The notes under the pieces: model-generated
The model's input: only the letters and a program-made list of their open reading frames with translations
Database searches by the model: none
Told to the model about the DNA's origin: nothing
Made by a program: the position numbers and the translations under genes
Part shown: piece by piece, positions 35,491 through 45,098 of the stretch
Layout of the letters: the number at the start of each line of letters is the position of its first letter
Position numbering within the stretch: position 1 is the stretch's first letter
From: Pseudomonas sp. ERMR1:02
Lineage (GTDB): Bacteria; Pseudomonadota; Gammaproteobacteria; Pseudomonadales; Pseudomonadaceae
NCBI RefSeq assembly: GCF_002277815.1
Contig: NZ_NKJI01000011.1
Location: 62,001 to 126,000 of the forward strand
Reading direction: 5' to 3'
DNA length: 64,000 nt

Positions 35491-36288
35491 TTAGTTGGCA
35501 GTCGGTTCTTCCAAGCCATACTTCTTAAGAATAGCGGCGTACTCACCGCTCTTTTTGCTCTCCTCGAAAGCTTTTTGCACGGCCTGGAAAGTTTCCTCGT
35601 TACCTTTCTTGACGAAGATACCCAGGGTTTGCTGATAGATCGGGTGTTCGGTGGTGATCACTACCCGGCCATTGGTCTTTTCCGCGATCATTTTTGCGGC
35701 GCCAGCGATTTCAACCTGGGCTTGAATGTTCTTGGACAACAGGGCCTGGGTCACTTCGGGCGCAGAGGGGTACTCGCTGACGGTGATCGCGCCTTTGTTG
35801 TTCGGCACGCAGTAGTCATCGGAGAGCTTCTTGAATTCCTTGACCCAGGTGGTGCCCTGTTCCAGGCCCAGTTTCAAACCGCACAGGTCTTCAGGCGTCT
35901 TGGCATTGATCTCGCTGCCCTTGGGCACCATGACCGCGGCACCGGTATTGGCATAGGCGATGGTTTGGGCCTGAGTCTGGCGCTCCGGCGTGATGTACAT
36001 GCCGGAAATGATCGCGTCATATTTGCCGGAGTTCAGACCCAGGATCAGGCTTGGGAACTTGGTATCGACGAACTCCACCTTGGCGTTCATGTGCTTGGCC
36101 AGGATCGTTGCCAGTTCCGGGTCCGACCCCACCACGTTTTTGTCCTTGTCATAGGACTCGAAGGGAGGGTAGGTGATTTCCATGCCGACCTTGAACGTGT
36201 CTGTCGCGGCCATGCTCACCGAGGCACCGAGCATACCGGCTGCCAATACAGCCAGGCTCACAAGGTTTTTTTTATTGTTTTTCATCAT
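35491..36288 (-). CDS. periplasmic amino-acid-binding protein
   Basis: A 265-residue protein with a Sec signal (KKNLVSLAVLAAGMLGASVSMAA, cleaved after AMA-type site). The mature part is family 3 binding protein: KVGMEITYPPFESYD, GSDPELATILAKHMNAKVEF and YDAIISGMYITPERQTQ. Two cysteines in the second lobe (EDLCGLK and DDYCVP) may bond. It delivers ligand to the downstream permease-ATPase fusion; the ligand could be what the adjacent 2OG oxygenase oxidises. The N-terminus overlaps no other gene. Confidence 0.92.
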   Translation of the reverse strand: MMKNNKKNLVSLAVLAAGMLGASVSMAATDTFKVGMEITYPPFESYDKDKNVVGSDPELATILAKHMNAKVEFVDTKFPSLILGLNSGKYDAIISGMYITPERQTQAQTIAYANTGAAVMVPKGSEINAKTPEDLCGLKLGLEQGTTWVKEFKKLSDDYCVPNNKGAITVSEYPSAPEVTQALLSKNIQAQVEIAGAAKMIAEKTNGRVVITTEHPIYQQTLGIFVKKGNEETFQAVQKAFEESKKSGEYAAILKKYGLEEPTAN

Positions 36289-36331
36289 TTACTGACTCCG
36301 GCGTAGGTAAGGGTTTAGCTGAAAACTTCAA

Positions 36332-37402
36332 TCAGGACGGTTGAGCCTGATTTTTCAAATGTCCGAAACTGGCGGGCTTGCGTGCCTTGCCTGGCAGTTG
36401 AACTTCCCCATTGGCCACCCTCTGGCGCAGATACTGATAGGTCTGCAGCGCCTGGCCATACATGTGTTCGCCGATCGTGATTTCTTCATAGTCGTTGCCT
36501 GCCTGGGCGAACCCCGGAAGCGGTTTGATCTGGGTGTGATAGTCGCAGGCATAGAACAGTGGAAAGGAATAGCGCTCCTCTTTCACGCTTCGCACCCGGT
36601 GCGCAGTGGCAACAAATGCGCCTGCCGTCATCACTTCCAGCATGTCGCCGATGTTGACCACAAAGGCATCGGCAATCGGTGGTGCATCGATCCATTGGCC
36701 AAGACTGTTCATCACCTCAAGGCCTGGTTTGTCGGCCAAAAGGATGGTGAAGCACTCGTAATCAGTATGGGCTCCAAGCCCCGGCGCGTCATGGGCGGCA
36801 CCGTCGAAGGGGTAGTGGATCAGGCGCAGCTTGGACGGCGGACGGGTGACCAGGCTGTCGAAATAGTTTTCTTCCAGGCCCAGGGTCAGGGCGAAGCCTG
36901 CGAACAGGCGCCGGCCCAAGGCGAAGATCGCTTCATAGTACGCCTGCACCGACGCCTTGAAACCTGACAGCTGCGGCCAATCGTTGGGCCCCAGCAATGG
37001 GGTATTGGCCAGTACCAGCGGGTCATCGGCCGGGACTTCGAAGCCGACGTCAAAGGCTTCCTTGTGGTCCGGCTTGCCTTTGGAATAGACCTCTTCGCCT
37101 TCGGGTACAAAACCCTTGTGGGTTTGCGAGGTGCCGATGTAGTGCTGCATCTTGGTGTCGAAGGGCTGGTCGAAAAAGTCTTTGGCAGCCTTGCGCAGGT
37201 TGGCGATCAGTTGCGGGTCGATACCGTGATCGGTGATATAGAGGAACCCGACTTCGCTGGCGGCGCGCCCCAATTGTTCGGCCACGGCCAGGCGATGTTC
37301 CAGTTCAAAGCTGAACAGTCCGGCGATATTGACCACCGGGATGCTGTTGAAGTTGGCTTTGTGTGTGTCAGTGCTGGCGCTGTTGTTTTTATTGTCAGGC
37401 AT
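36332..37402 (-). CDS. 2-oxoglutarate/Fe(II) dioxygenase (isopenicillin N synthase family)
   Basis: A 356-residue enzyme. The N-terminal DIOX_N half starts SIPVVNIAGLFSFE and has EVGFLYITDHGID. The catalytic half has the iron ligands HTD in GLGAHTDYECFTIL and His in FVATAHRVRSV, followed by the 2OG-binding arginine (RYSFPLFY). Such enzymes hydroxylate, desaturate or cyclise small molecules. It lies between a sugar-isomerase-type gene (14 bp) and an amino-acid-binding protein gene (43 bp), so it may act on the imported compound. Confidence 0.92.
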   Translation of the reverse strand: MPDNKNNSASTDTHKANFNSIPVVNIAGLFSFELEHRLAVAEQLGRAASEVGFLYITDHGIDPQLIANLRKAAKDFFDQPFDTKMQHYIGTSQTHKGFVPEGEEVYSKGKPDHKEAFDVGFEVPADDPLVLANTPLLGPNDWPQLSGFKASVQAYYEAIFALGRRLFAGFALTLGLEENYFDSLVTRPPSKLRLIHYPFDGAAHDAPGLGAHTDYECFTILLADKPGLEVMNSLGQWIDAPPIADAFVVNIGDMLEVMTAGAFVATAHRVRSVKEERYSFPLFYACDYHTQIKPLPGFAQAGNDYEEITIGEHMYGQALQTYQYLRQRVANGEVQLPGKARKPASFGHLKNQAQPS

Positions 37403-37415
37403 GACGCATCGGCTC

Positions 37416-38266
37416 CTAAGAATTGCTTGAGTGGTGGAAACGCTCGAAGTGTTCGCGCTCGGTCTTGCCCATCCACACGTTCAATGACCACAGATCGGCG
37501 ACCGGTACATTGGTGAAAGGCAATGATGCAGGTAGCCGTCGGCGCCGAATTCCGGGGTCAGGGTACTGACCTGGTAGCCGCGGGCTTGCTGCGAGCGCCA
37601 GATGCTTTCCCAGTGCTGCTGATGGAAGGCCAGTTCTTTTGCATATTCGGGAGCCGCCGGGTGCGGAACCTGCGGGCCCTGGTCATAACCGACCCTGGCC
37701 TGTATATGGTGAACCCGTTCAATGAAGGCGCTCAGATCATCTGCCGGGTCATTTAACAGGCGCTCGCAGGTCACTATCCAATGGCTGATGTCACTGGTGA
37801 ATAACAGATCGGGCAGTTGCCGGATCAACTCCAGGGTCACCCAAGGGTTGAACAGCGACCGCGAGCGGTGGGTTTCGAAACTGCAGACTTGACCGTGCTT
37901 GCGCGCCAGTTCCAGTGCCTCACCGAAGAACTCCACTTGCTGTGGCAAGGGCCAGCGATCATTGCCCGCCAGCACGTTGACGAAGCGCGGGCTGAGCTCG
38001 GCGGCCCAGGCGAGTTTCTGATCGAGGTCATTGAGGTGAACGGCAGGGGATGCCGACTGGTCCGGCAGTACATCGTACGCGGTGAAGACTGTGCTGATGT
38101 AGCCCAGGCGATTGGCGCGGAGAAAGGCTGCGAACTCAGCCCGTTCACGGGCCTCCAGTGGCAGGCGTGCTTCCATTCCATCAAAGCCCGCGTGCAGCAG
38201 CTCTTCAAGCGCCTGGGCCTTGCTGGCGGTGTAACCCCACAGCGTGCGGAAAATTTCCAGCTTCAT
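37416..38266 (-). CDS. xylose-isomerase-like TIM-barrel protein, C-terminal frameshift
   Basis: A roughly 283-residue AP-endonuclease-2/sugar isomerase fold. It starts MKLEIFRTLWGYT, and metal-site regions are CSFETHRSRSLFNPW, TSDISHWIVTCERL and HHIQARVGYDQGPQ. As sequenced it ends at 37481. One base restored near 37523 (run of T) yields HHCLFTNVPVADLWSLNVWM and a stop at 37416, 14 bp before the oxygenase start, and the length divides by three. AGAGGA precedes the ATG. It is the first gene of the five-gene operon. Confidence 0.83.
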
Positions 38267-38696
38267 CGGTGATCCTCTTTTCGGCCCAGTGCGCTGTGGA
38301 GTCGATGTTAGGCATAGGCGGCGGCGTGAAAGAATCTGAAAGTTCAAATCAATACTTCAGACTTTCATCAACAAATAGCTAGCTACTCATCCCGCTTTCC
38401 AAGAGGGATTTTATGGTGGAGTAATTGTCTGTGTTGGCTGTTAACGAGAGGTGCCATTGTTCCGGCATCATTTTGAAGAGTCCCAAGCGACACCGGGCCG
38501 CTGCTGTACACCGCCGATCAAACACATCGCCCTGGAAATGGTGATCCTGGATAACAAATAGCGAATTACGCGTTGTCCGTCCGTTAGCTGGCACTAAAGC
38601 GAATAAAACCATTGTAAAAAACCTCTACAAGCTTTAAATGGCACATTGCTAGCAATCAATAAGTGATATCGCCAGATTTTGGCTCAGGGAGCGCTG
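38267..38696. other. 430-bp intergenic region
   Basis: Divergent promoter region between the isomerase operon and the GGDEF-EAL gene. The isomerase-side 100 bp are AT-rich. Short frames within it do not look like protein. No repeat or hairpin of note was seen. Confidence 0.5.
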
Positions 38697-41591
38697 ATGA
38701 GTTTTCGTCCATTGACCGACTTGCCGCGGCAATCGAACGATTGCGACGTTGTCGCATCTCAGCCAAAAGGGAACTCGGCTACTGTCGACATGGCCTACGC
38801 TGGCAACGGGGACGCGATCGAACAGTTGTTGGACTCAGCACGCAGCTGGGCCCATAGCACTGCGTGGGCTGTTTATCGCGCCGGTGAACAAATGCATTTG
38901 GTCGGGCAGGGCGACCCACGGGGCAGTGGCCATCAAGCGTTGCGAATGAAGAGTTTGAAGCCTTTTGCCTGCCCCGGCGCTTGCACCGCTGGCCGACCGG
39001 TAGAGGCGAAAGTGTACTGGGTTGGCTACTCGCGCCAGTCAACGATGCCGGGGAACCGGCGCTCGCCGAGTTTGCACGTGGCCTGGGCATTGAGGTACAG
39101 ACCAATACCCTTGCCCGTGCGCAGATTACTCAGCGTGTGCTGTATGAAATTACCTACCTGGCCAGTTCGACCCGTGACCGGTCCGTGTTTCTGGTGGGGG
39201 TTCACCGGCTGCTGGCTAGCCTGATCGATGCCGAGAACTTCTATCTTGCGCTGTATGACCCGCGCAGTGGCAAGATTGACTACCCCTACTACGTCGACAT
39301 TATCGACGTTGATGCACTGGAGTCCGAGAACTACGAATACCTTGACCCCTCGCACCTGTCTTTGACCGGCCAGGTGTTGACCAGTGGCCAGCCGTTGCTG
39401 ATCGACGCTGCCGGCATTCTCGCGGCGCAGGCCGAGGGCCGTTTCTACTGCATAGGTGATCGCCCCGAGTTCTGGATGGGCGCACCGTTGAAAAATGCCT
39501 CGGATGACGTGTTCGGTATGCTTGCGATGCAGGTCTACGACGTTTCTCGCACCTACAGCGCTGAAGACCGCGCGCTGTTTCTGGTGGTGGCCCGCCACGT
39601 GGCCATGGCGCTGGACCGGATTCTGCACCGGGAGGACCTGGAAGAGACGGTGATGCGACGCACCCTGGAGCTTTCGGCACTCAACGACGCATTGAGGCAG
39701 GAAGTGGCAGACCGGGAGCGCGCCGAACATCTGCAGAGCGCGCTGTTCCAGATTGCTGAACTGTCGAGCCAGCCTGGCGACATGGCTGAATTGTTTCAAA
39801 CCTTGCATGGAATCGTCGGTGATTTGCTGTTCGCGCAGAACTTCTACATTGCGCTGTTCGACGACGCGACCGGTGAAGTGACCTTTCCGTACTATATCGA
39901 TGAGCGGCAGACCACTCGCCCGATGGCACGGCGTGGGCGACGGGGCCTGACCGAGTACGTTATCCGTCAGCGTCGACCTTGCCTGATTGACCCCGCCGAG
40001 GCTGACCGATTGTCTGCGCACGGTGAAATCGAAATGGTCCATGAATCTGTCCTGCCCCACTCCTGGCTGGGCATTCCATTGTTCGATGGCGATGTGGTGC
40101 GTGGCGTGCTTGCGGTGCAAAGCTATACCTCGCAGGTGCGCTATACCCTGCGTGACCAGGAACTGCTGACGTTCGTATCGCGGCACATCGACACAGCGTT
40201 GTCGCGACGCACGGCCGCCGAAGCGATCCATGCCGCCAATCTCAAGCTGGAAACCCGGGTGCAGGACCGCACCCGCGAGCTCGATCACGCCAACGCCAAG
40301 TTGCTACACGAAAACTCCCACGATGCGCTGACCGGGCTACCGAATCGTACCTACCTGCAACAGCGCCTCAATCTGGCCTGGTCGCGGTTCGGCCGCGACG
40401 GCGGGCACCTGGCGGTGATGTTTATCGACCTCGACCGATTCAAGATGGTCAACGACAGCCTCGGCCACCATTTTGGCGACCTGCTGTTGATGCAGGCCGC
40501 CCACCGTTTACGCGGTTGTCTGCGCGAAACCGACATGCTGGCGCGCCTGGGGGGCGATGAGTTTTCGGTGCTCGCTCCCGAGGCGCCGCTGGAAGTGTTG
40601 ATCGAAATCGCAGAACGGATTCTGGTGGCCTTTGACCTGCCGTTTTTCATCAATGGTCATGAAGTTTTCTCGTCCTGCAGTATCGGTATCGTCAGCGCCG
40701 ACAGTCAGTTCCATCACGAGCCAGCAGACTTGCTGCGCGATGCCGATGCAGCGATGTACCGGGTCAAGAGTGCCGGGCGCGACAGCTACGCGGTGTTCAA
40801 CCAGGAAGTGCGCCGCGAAGTCTCGGATCAGGTCGAGCGTGAAGGGGCCTTGCGCAACGCACTCAAACGTACCGACGAACTGCTGCCGTATTTCCAGCCG
40901 GTTGTCAGCGTCGAAACCGGCGAACTGTTGGCCCTTGAAGCGCTGATCCGCTGGCATCCGCCGGGCGGTCGGGTAATCGCGCCGGGCGAGTTTTTGCCGG
41001 ATGTCGAGGGTTTGCGCCTGATCGGTCGACTGGACCTGTACATGCTTACCAGCATTGCAGTGATCCTTGCAAAGCCCCAGCACGCCAATTGGCCCCGGTG
41101 CACGTCAATTGCTCCAGCTACAGCATGACGCGCCCGGACTTCGCCAGTGATGTGCTTGCACTGTTGGCGCGGCACGGCGTCTCGCCTGCGCGGATTTGCC
41201 TGGAGCTGACCGAAGGAGCGCTGGTGGCTGAGCCGGCGATTGCCCGACGGACCATGCAGCAATTGGCCGACAACGGCATGTCAGTGGTGCTTGATGACTT
41301 CGGTGCAGGGTTTTCATCCCTTAGCTATGTGCATCAATACCGTTTCAGCGGTTTGAAGATCGACAAGTCGTTCATCCTCGAACTGACCACCAGTTCGCGC
41401 AGTCGCGCGATCGTCCGGGCGATTGTGCGGATGGCCGAATCGCTGGACCTCAGCGTGGTGGCCGAAGGTGTCGAGGATGAAGCGACGCTGGAGTTGCTGC
41501 GCGAAATGGGCGCAGGGCAGGCCCAGGGTTATTATTTGCCAAGCCGATGGGGTTGGAGGCGTTGTTGGCGAGTTCGCTGGTCGGTCGCTAG
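38697..41591 (+). CDS. GAF-GGDEF-EAL c-di-GMP signalling protein, three frameshifts
   Basis: About 965 residues if three single bases (near 38970, 41090 and 41537) are restored; the length stays a multiple of three. Two tandem GAF domains carry repeated FYLALYDPRSGKIDYPYYVD and FYIALFDDATGEVTFPYYID. A coiled coil follows, then a GGDEF domain with intact GGDEF (LARLGGDEFSVL) and an EAL domain with EALIRWHPPG, LDDFGAGFSSLSY and VVAEGVEDEATL. Both cyclase and phosphodiesterase motifs look functional. No membrane segment is seen, so it is a cytoplasmic sensor. GGGAG precedes the ATG at 38697. Confidence 0.9.
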
Positions 41592-41619
41592 GGTTTGTTG
41601 ACGGAGCCAATGACTGCTT

Positions 41620-42456
41620 TCAATCGCTCTTGGCCGAATATCCACGCAGCTGGACCGGACTCAATCCAAGGCGTTGCCTGAAAGTGGTTGCCATGTGCGC
41701 CTGGGAGTTAAAGCCACAGGTGTGGGCGATCTCTGCCAGGCTTGCTGTCGAATCGCGTATCAGCGCGCGTGCCTTGGCGAGGCGTCGGTCGATCAGGTAA
41801 CTGTGCGGGCTCCTGCCTGTCGCGTTCTTGAACGCCCGTATGAAATATCCTTCGGACAATCCAAGTAGTCCCGCCATTGCCGGTATGCCCAGCGGCCCGT
41901 CGAGGCCAGCGTCAATAAATTCATCGAGCAGACGCATTCGGCTGCCGGTGATAGAGCCTTGGGGCGCAGGCGACATCGCTTGATCGCCCGTCGCCCGCTC
42001 AGCCAATGCAAGTGTCCAAACCTCCCAATCAGCCTCCCAATCGTCCTCCACTGAGGCTTGCAACAATGCGCCGCGCATTCGCAGGGCGAGGGTAATGGCC
42101 TGGTGATCAATGCGATTGTTGAATGCACGATCCCCCGCCAACGCAATACCGTCGGTGCGCATGACCCGCAGGTATTCACCGCCCATGGGGGACTCGGACA
42201 ACACGTCACAACCGGCGGGGACGAAGGCCAATCCATTGGGCATGGCATCGAACGGCAGCACCCGGTCGCTGCCAATGGCGTGCAGGCCTCGCTGGCTGTC
42301 GAAGGCAAAGCCAATCGCTGCCTGGGGCGCTACATACCGGGTCGCGTAGGCGGCACCGGGTAGCAATTCAATCGCCCAGGGCCCGGCCTCGACACGGCGG
42401 ACCGGTTCGGGGCAGGGCGTTGGCTGAAGGCGGTTTCGATGGCTCATGAACAGCAT
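41620..42456 (-). CDS. AraC-family transcriptional regulator
   Basis: About 278 residues. The C-terminal 100 residues hold two helix-turn-helix motifs: IPAMAGLLGLSEGYFIRAFK with TGRSPHSYLIDRRL, and SLAEIAHTCGFNSQAHMATT with FRQRLGLSP. The N-terminal part is a cupin-like sensor. The start is uncertain (ATG 42456 or 42447, TTG 42477). It is divergent from, and close to, the threonine-dehydratase-type gene, which it may control. It is convergent with the GGDEF-EAL gene. Confidence 0.9.
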   Translation of the reverse strand: MLFMSHRNRLQPTPCPEPVRRVEAGPWAIELLPGAAYATRYVAPQAAIGFAFDSQRGLHAIGSDRVLPFDAMPNGLAFVPAGCDVLSESPMGGEYLRVMRTDGIALAGDRAFNNRIDHQAITLALRMRGALLQASVEDDWEADWEVWTLALAERATGDQAMSPAPQGSITGSRMRLLDEFIDAGLDGPLGIPAMAGLLGLSEGYFIRAFKNATGRSPHSYLIDRRLAKARALIRDSTASLAEIAHTCGFNSQAHMATTFRQRLGLSPVQLRGYSAKSD

Positions 42457-42552
42457 AGTAGTGAAGCGGGCGCACAAAAGTCAGGTCAGTTTTTTGAAAG
42501 CCTGTGTGATGCGCCCGTGTCTAAACTGGGCAAAACCTCAGGGAGACGACTC

Positions 42553-43509
42553 ATGCACAGACTGACTCGCGACGATATCGAACAAGCTGCCCGCCACGTG
42601 TACCAGGTCATGCCCGCTACCGCTCAATACTCTTGGCCTTTGTTGGCAGAGCGCTTGGGTTGCACTGTGTGGGTCAAGCACGAAAACCACACGCCTACAG
42701 GTGCTTTCAAGGTGCGTGGTGGCATTACCTTCATGCACTGGCTCAAACGCGAGCACCCAGGCATCAAGGGGATTGTCAGTGCCACCCGCGGCAACCATGG
42801 CCAGAGTCTGGCGCTGGCGGCTGGCGCGCTGGGTTTGAGGGCGCTGATAGTGGTGCCGGAAGGTAACTCGGTAGAAAAGAACAATGCCATGCGCGCCTTT
42901 GGCGGCGAAGTGGTCGAGTGTGGCCGCGATTTCGATGAAGCTCGTGAAGAGGCCGCGCGCCTGGCGCAAGCGCATGGCCTCTATCTGGTTCCGCCGTTCC
43001 ATCCCGAGTTGGTCAAAGGCGTGGCCACTTACGCGCTTGAGCTGTTCAAGGCTGCGCCGGATCTGGATACCGTCTACGTGCCGATTGGCTGCGGGTCGGG
43101 GATTTGCGGGGTGATCGCCGCCCGCGATGCACTGGGTCTGAAAACCCGGGTGGTGGGTGTGGTTTCCACAGAGGCTGCGGCCGCAAAGTTGTCGTTCGAC
43201 ACCGGAGAAATATGCGATACCGCCTCGGCCAATACCTTTGCTGACGGCCTTGCCGTGCGTAAGCCAATACCCGAAGCCTTTGCCGTCTACGCGGCAGGTG
43301 CGCAGCGGATCGTATCGGTCAGCGAGGAGCAGATTGCCGAGGCCATGCGCGTGTATTACACCGATACCCACAACCTCGCTGAAGGAGCCGGTGCGGCGGC
43401 CCTGGCGGCGCTCATTCAGGAGCGTGAAACAATGGTGGGAAGAAGGGTGGGTGTGATTTTGTCCGGCGGGAATGTTGACCGATCGGTGTATGCGAGAGTG
43501 ATTGCTTGA
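42553..43509 (+). CDS. threonine/serine dehydratase (PLP fold-type II)
   Basis: A 318-residue PLP enzyme. The Schiff-base Lys lies in HTPTGAFKVRGG, the asparagine loop is SATRGNHGQSLALAAG, and the phosphate cup is PIGCGSGICG. The C-terminal LSGGNVDRSVYARVI provides the Ser near the pyridine nitrogen. It lacks a regulatory ACT domain, so it is a catabolic-type threonine or hydroxy-amino-acid dehydratase giving a 2-keto acid and ammonia. GGGAG precedes the ATG at 42553. It is divergent from an AraC gene; a MITE follows 30 bp after the stop. Confidence 0.92.
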   Translation: MHRLTRDDIEQAARHVYQVMPATAQYSWPLLAERLGCTVWVKHENHTPTGAFKVRGGITFMHWLKREHPGIKGIVSATRGNHGQSLALAAGALGLRALIVVPEGNSVEKNNAMRAFGGEVVECGRDFDEAREEAARLAQAHGLYLVPPFHPELVKGVATYALELFKAAPDLDTVYVPIGCGSGICGVIAARDALGLKTRVVGVVSTEAAAAKLSFDTGEICDTASANTFADGLAVRKPIPEAFAVYAAGAQRIVSVSEEQIAEAMRVYYTDTHNLAEGAGAAALAALIQERETMVGRRVGVILSGGNVDRSVYARVIA

Positions 43510-43539
43510 AATAAGTCGATGGAGTCAATGACCGGTTTT

Positions 43540-43725
43540 GGCCGATTCTGTTGAAAAAGTCCGAGTGGGGAGACTCAACCCGCGCTGGACTTGGAAAACA
43601 TCCATTCTGCACGCTGCTACGCAAAATCTGATCCGATTAGCGCCTGGCTCCACGTCCAGATTTCAATCTCAGATGGACATTTTTGGTTGTCGGAACCGTA
43701 GGTGACTTTTTCAACAGTATCGGCC
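43540..43725. mobile_element. 186-bp MITE, copy 2 (IS1182-type ends)
   Basis: The left end is a perfect 21-bp copy of the IS1182-type terminal repeat (GGCCGATTCTGTTGAAAAAG plus T), and the right end has one mismatch. The unit is exactly 186 bp, like copy 1 at 13535, and in inverted orientation shares the core TCTGAGATTGAAATCT and a GCAGCGTGC block at matching positions. The rest has diverged strongly. It carries no gene. Confidence 0.82.
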
Positions 43726-43790
43726 AGTAGCAGACCTCCACGAAGGCCTGATTTTGGAAGTCTGCGAAACCAGGGACGATTCATAGCGGC

Positions 43791-43815
43791 GGTTCGATTC
43801 CCTTCACCCGCTCCA
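43791..43815 (+). tRNA. 3' fragment of tRNA-Gly (attachment-site remnant)
   Basis: GGTTCGATTCCCTTCACCCG followed by CTCCA reproduces the T-loop, 3' acceptor strand and CCA end of a bacterial tRNA-Gly (GCGGGTG acceptor type), with the tRNA terminator directly after. No D-arm or anticodon arm lies upstream, so it is not a working gene. Such 3' fragments are left where an integrase has recombined into a tRNA gene. Confidence 0.75.
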
Positions 43816-43826
43816 CTTTCCAAACG

Positions 43827-43855
43827 AAAAAGCCCTGTTTGTACAGGGCTTTTTA
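43827..43855 (+). terminator. rho-independent terminator after the tRNA-Gly fragment
   Basis: AGCCCTG-TTTGTA-CAGGGCT is flanked by A-rich and T-rich runs. It is a strong intrinsic terminator, in the position expected behind a tRNA gene. Confidence 0.88.
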
Positions 43856-43896
43856 TTTCCGTTTCTGGAAGCTGTCGAAACGTTTAGAGAGCGGGA

Positions 43897-44367
43897 TCAG
43901 GAAAGCTGACGCACACGCCCTTCAAGCATGCTTCTTCCTAGAGAAAAGAACCAGCACTGTGCCAACAATGCGAATCCCCAGACGATAAAGAAGCTGGCGT
44001 TCGATAGCTGAAATGTTTCGGGCTCATACCACCACCAAAGAACCGCGATTGCAAAGAAAAGCCCTGTCAACACACGCCACAGAGAGTGGAATGCCGTTCC
44101 GACTTCTGTCCAGGTGGAGCGCCAGAAAGCAGAACGAGCTTTCATCAGCTCGGTTTTCTTCCAAACAAAGCGGTCAAAGAGAACCGCTATGAGATAAGGG
44201 GCCGGCAAGGTGACCAGGTACCAGAGTACTTTCTCAGGCGGCAGCTGAGCCTTAACCGCAGCGTCCAGCAGCTCAACTCCACCTGACCAGTAGGCGATGA
44301 AGGTAGGGACGCTTCCCAAAGCAAAAGCAATGAAAAGCTCTTGATACAGCCTCTTGCGCTTATCCAT
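43897..44367 (-). CDS. hypothetical inner-membrane protein
   Basis: A 156-residue protein with four hydrophobic segments (ELFIAFALGSVPTFIAYW, VLWYLVTLPAPYLIAVLF, LTGLFFAIAVLWWWY, ASFFIVWGFALLAQCWFF) and a basic loop in the middle (DRFVWKKTELMKARSAFWRS). No family is recognised. ATG 44367 is chosen; the frame stays open three codons further. It sits between the tRNA-Gly fragment and an integrase remnant, so it is probably cargo of a past integrated element. Confidence 0.6.
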   Translation of the reverse strand: MDKRKRLYQELFIAFALGSVPTFIAYWSGGVELLDAAVKAQLPPEKVLWYLVTLPAPYLIAVLFDRFVWKKTELMKARSAFWRSTWTEVGTAFHSLWRVLTGLFFAIAVLWWWYEPETFQLSNASFFIVWGFALLAQCWFFSLGRSMLEGRVRQLS

Positions 44368-44397
44368 AACCACCATAAAGTCAATTTTAAAGCGCCA

Positions 44398-44514
44398 TCA
44401 TAAAGGCATTGCGCCACTATAAGCCAGCGACCCGAGCCTGATTGCATCATGCAGATGCTCCGGTGCCAGATGCGCATACCTCATCGTCGTGCCGACGTCT
44501 CCCTCGCCACAGTG
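44398..44514 (-). pseudogene. tyrosine integrase C-terminal remnant
   Basis: The last codons of the frame read GDVGTTMRYAHLAPEHLHDA followed by IRLG. This is the C-terminal box of phage/ICE tyrosine recombinases, including the nucleophile Tyr in MRYAHL. Upstream of it the frame is unrelated, so only about 30 residues remain. Together with the tRNA-Gly fragment 0.6 kb away it marks the end of a decayed integrated element. Confidence 0.8.
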
Positions 44515-45098
44515 AGCGCACTGAGAAGGCTTAAGCGGTAGCTGGTAGCCCCGGCAGCCTCCTCTACTGCTCCGAAGAAATAAATCGCCCTTGGTTTTCG
44601 TAGTCACTTGATGACCGTTTTTGGCCGATCTCAGCCCGTCGCCACCGTTGGTTTTGGGGCGATCGCAGTCCTTCGTGACAGACAAACATCGGCCAGAAGC
44701 GGGCGTTCGGTAATGGCTACTTTCGACCAAAGCGTTCATGACGGGTAAATAGCCACTAACGACCCAGCAGTGTAAAAACGCAGGCACTATTTGGAAGTCT
44801 GCGTTGCTAGAAAATCTGTTAGCAATTGGCTAGTCCGCTGACCTGAAATTTGCGTAGGAGCGCGATTTTCACCTGACTCTGACACTCAAATTTGCTCTCG
44901 AACGTTTTCACACAGCCTGGACCCAAAGCTGGCGTCTGTGCGAGGTAACTATCGGCCAGACTAGAATGCTTGCTCGCCAGCCACCTATATACCCGTTGAG
45001 ATAAACGCTGCTAGTGTGTAGGGAGCGGGTAAGGTGGAGATTGCTGGGACTAAACTATCACACCCCTTCGATAGAGTGTCAGCAGCAATCTCCACATA
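44515..45098. repeat. intergenic region with repeat copy C
   Basis: A gene-free stretch. The part at about 44751-44965 is, inverted, related to the repeat at 14212-14401: CAGATTTTCTAGCAACGCAG, GAAAATCGCG followed by CTACGCAAATTT, and TTTTCACACAGCCTGG. Several GGCCGAT/ATCGGCC half-motifs like those at the IS ends also occur here. No gene is supported. Confidence 0.6.

Noticed and set aside
39026..40288. 420-codon minus-strand frame
   Set aside because: It lies opposite the GAF and GGDEF domains, which carry all expected motifs.
43769..43815. A complete tRNA gene
   Set aside because: Only the T-loop and 3' acceptor strand are present; no D-arm, anticodon arm or 5' acceptor strand can be found upstream.
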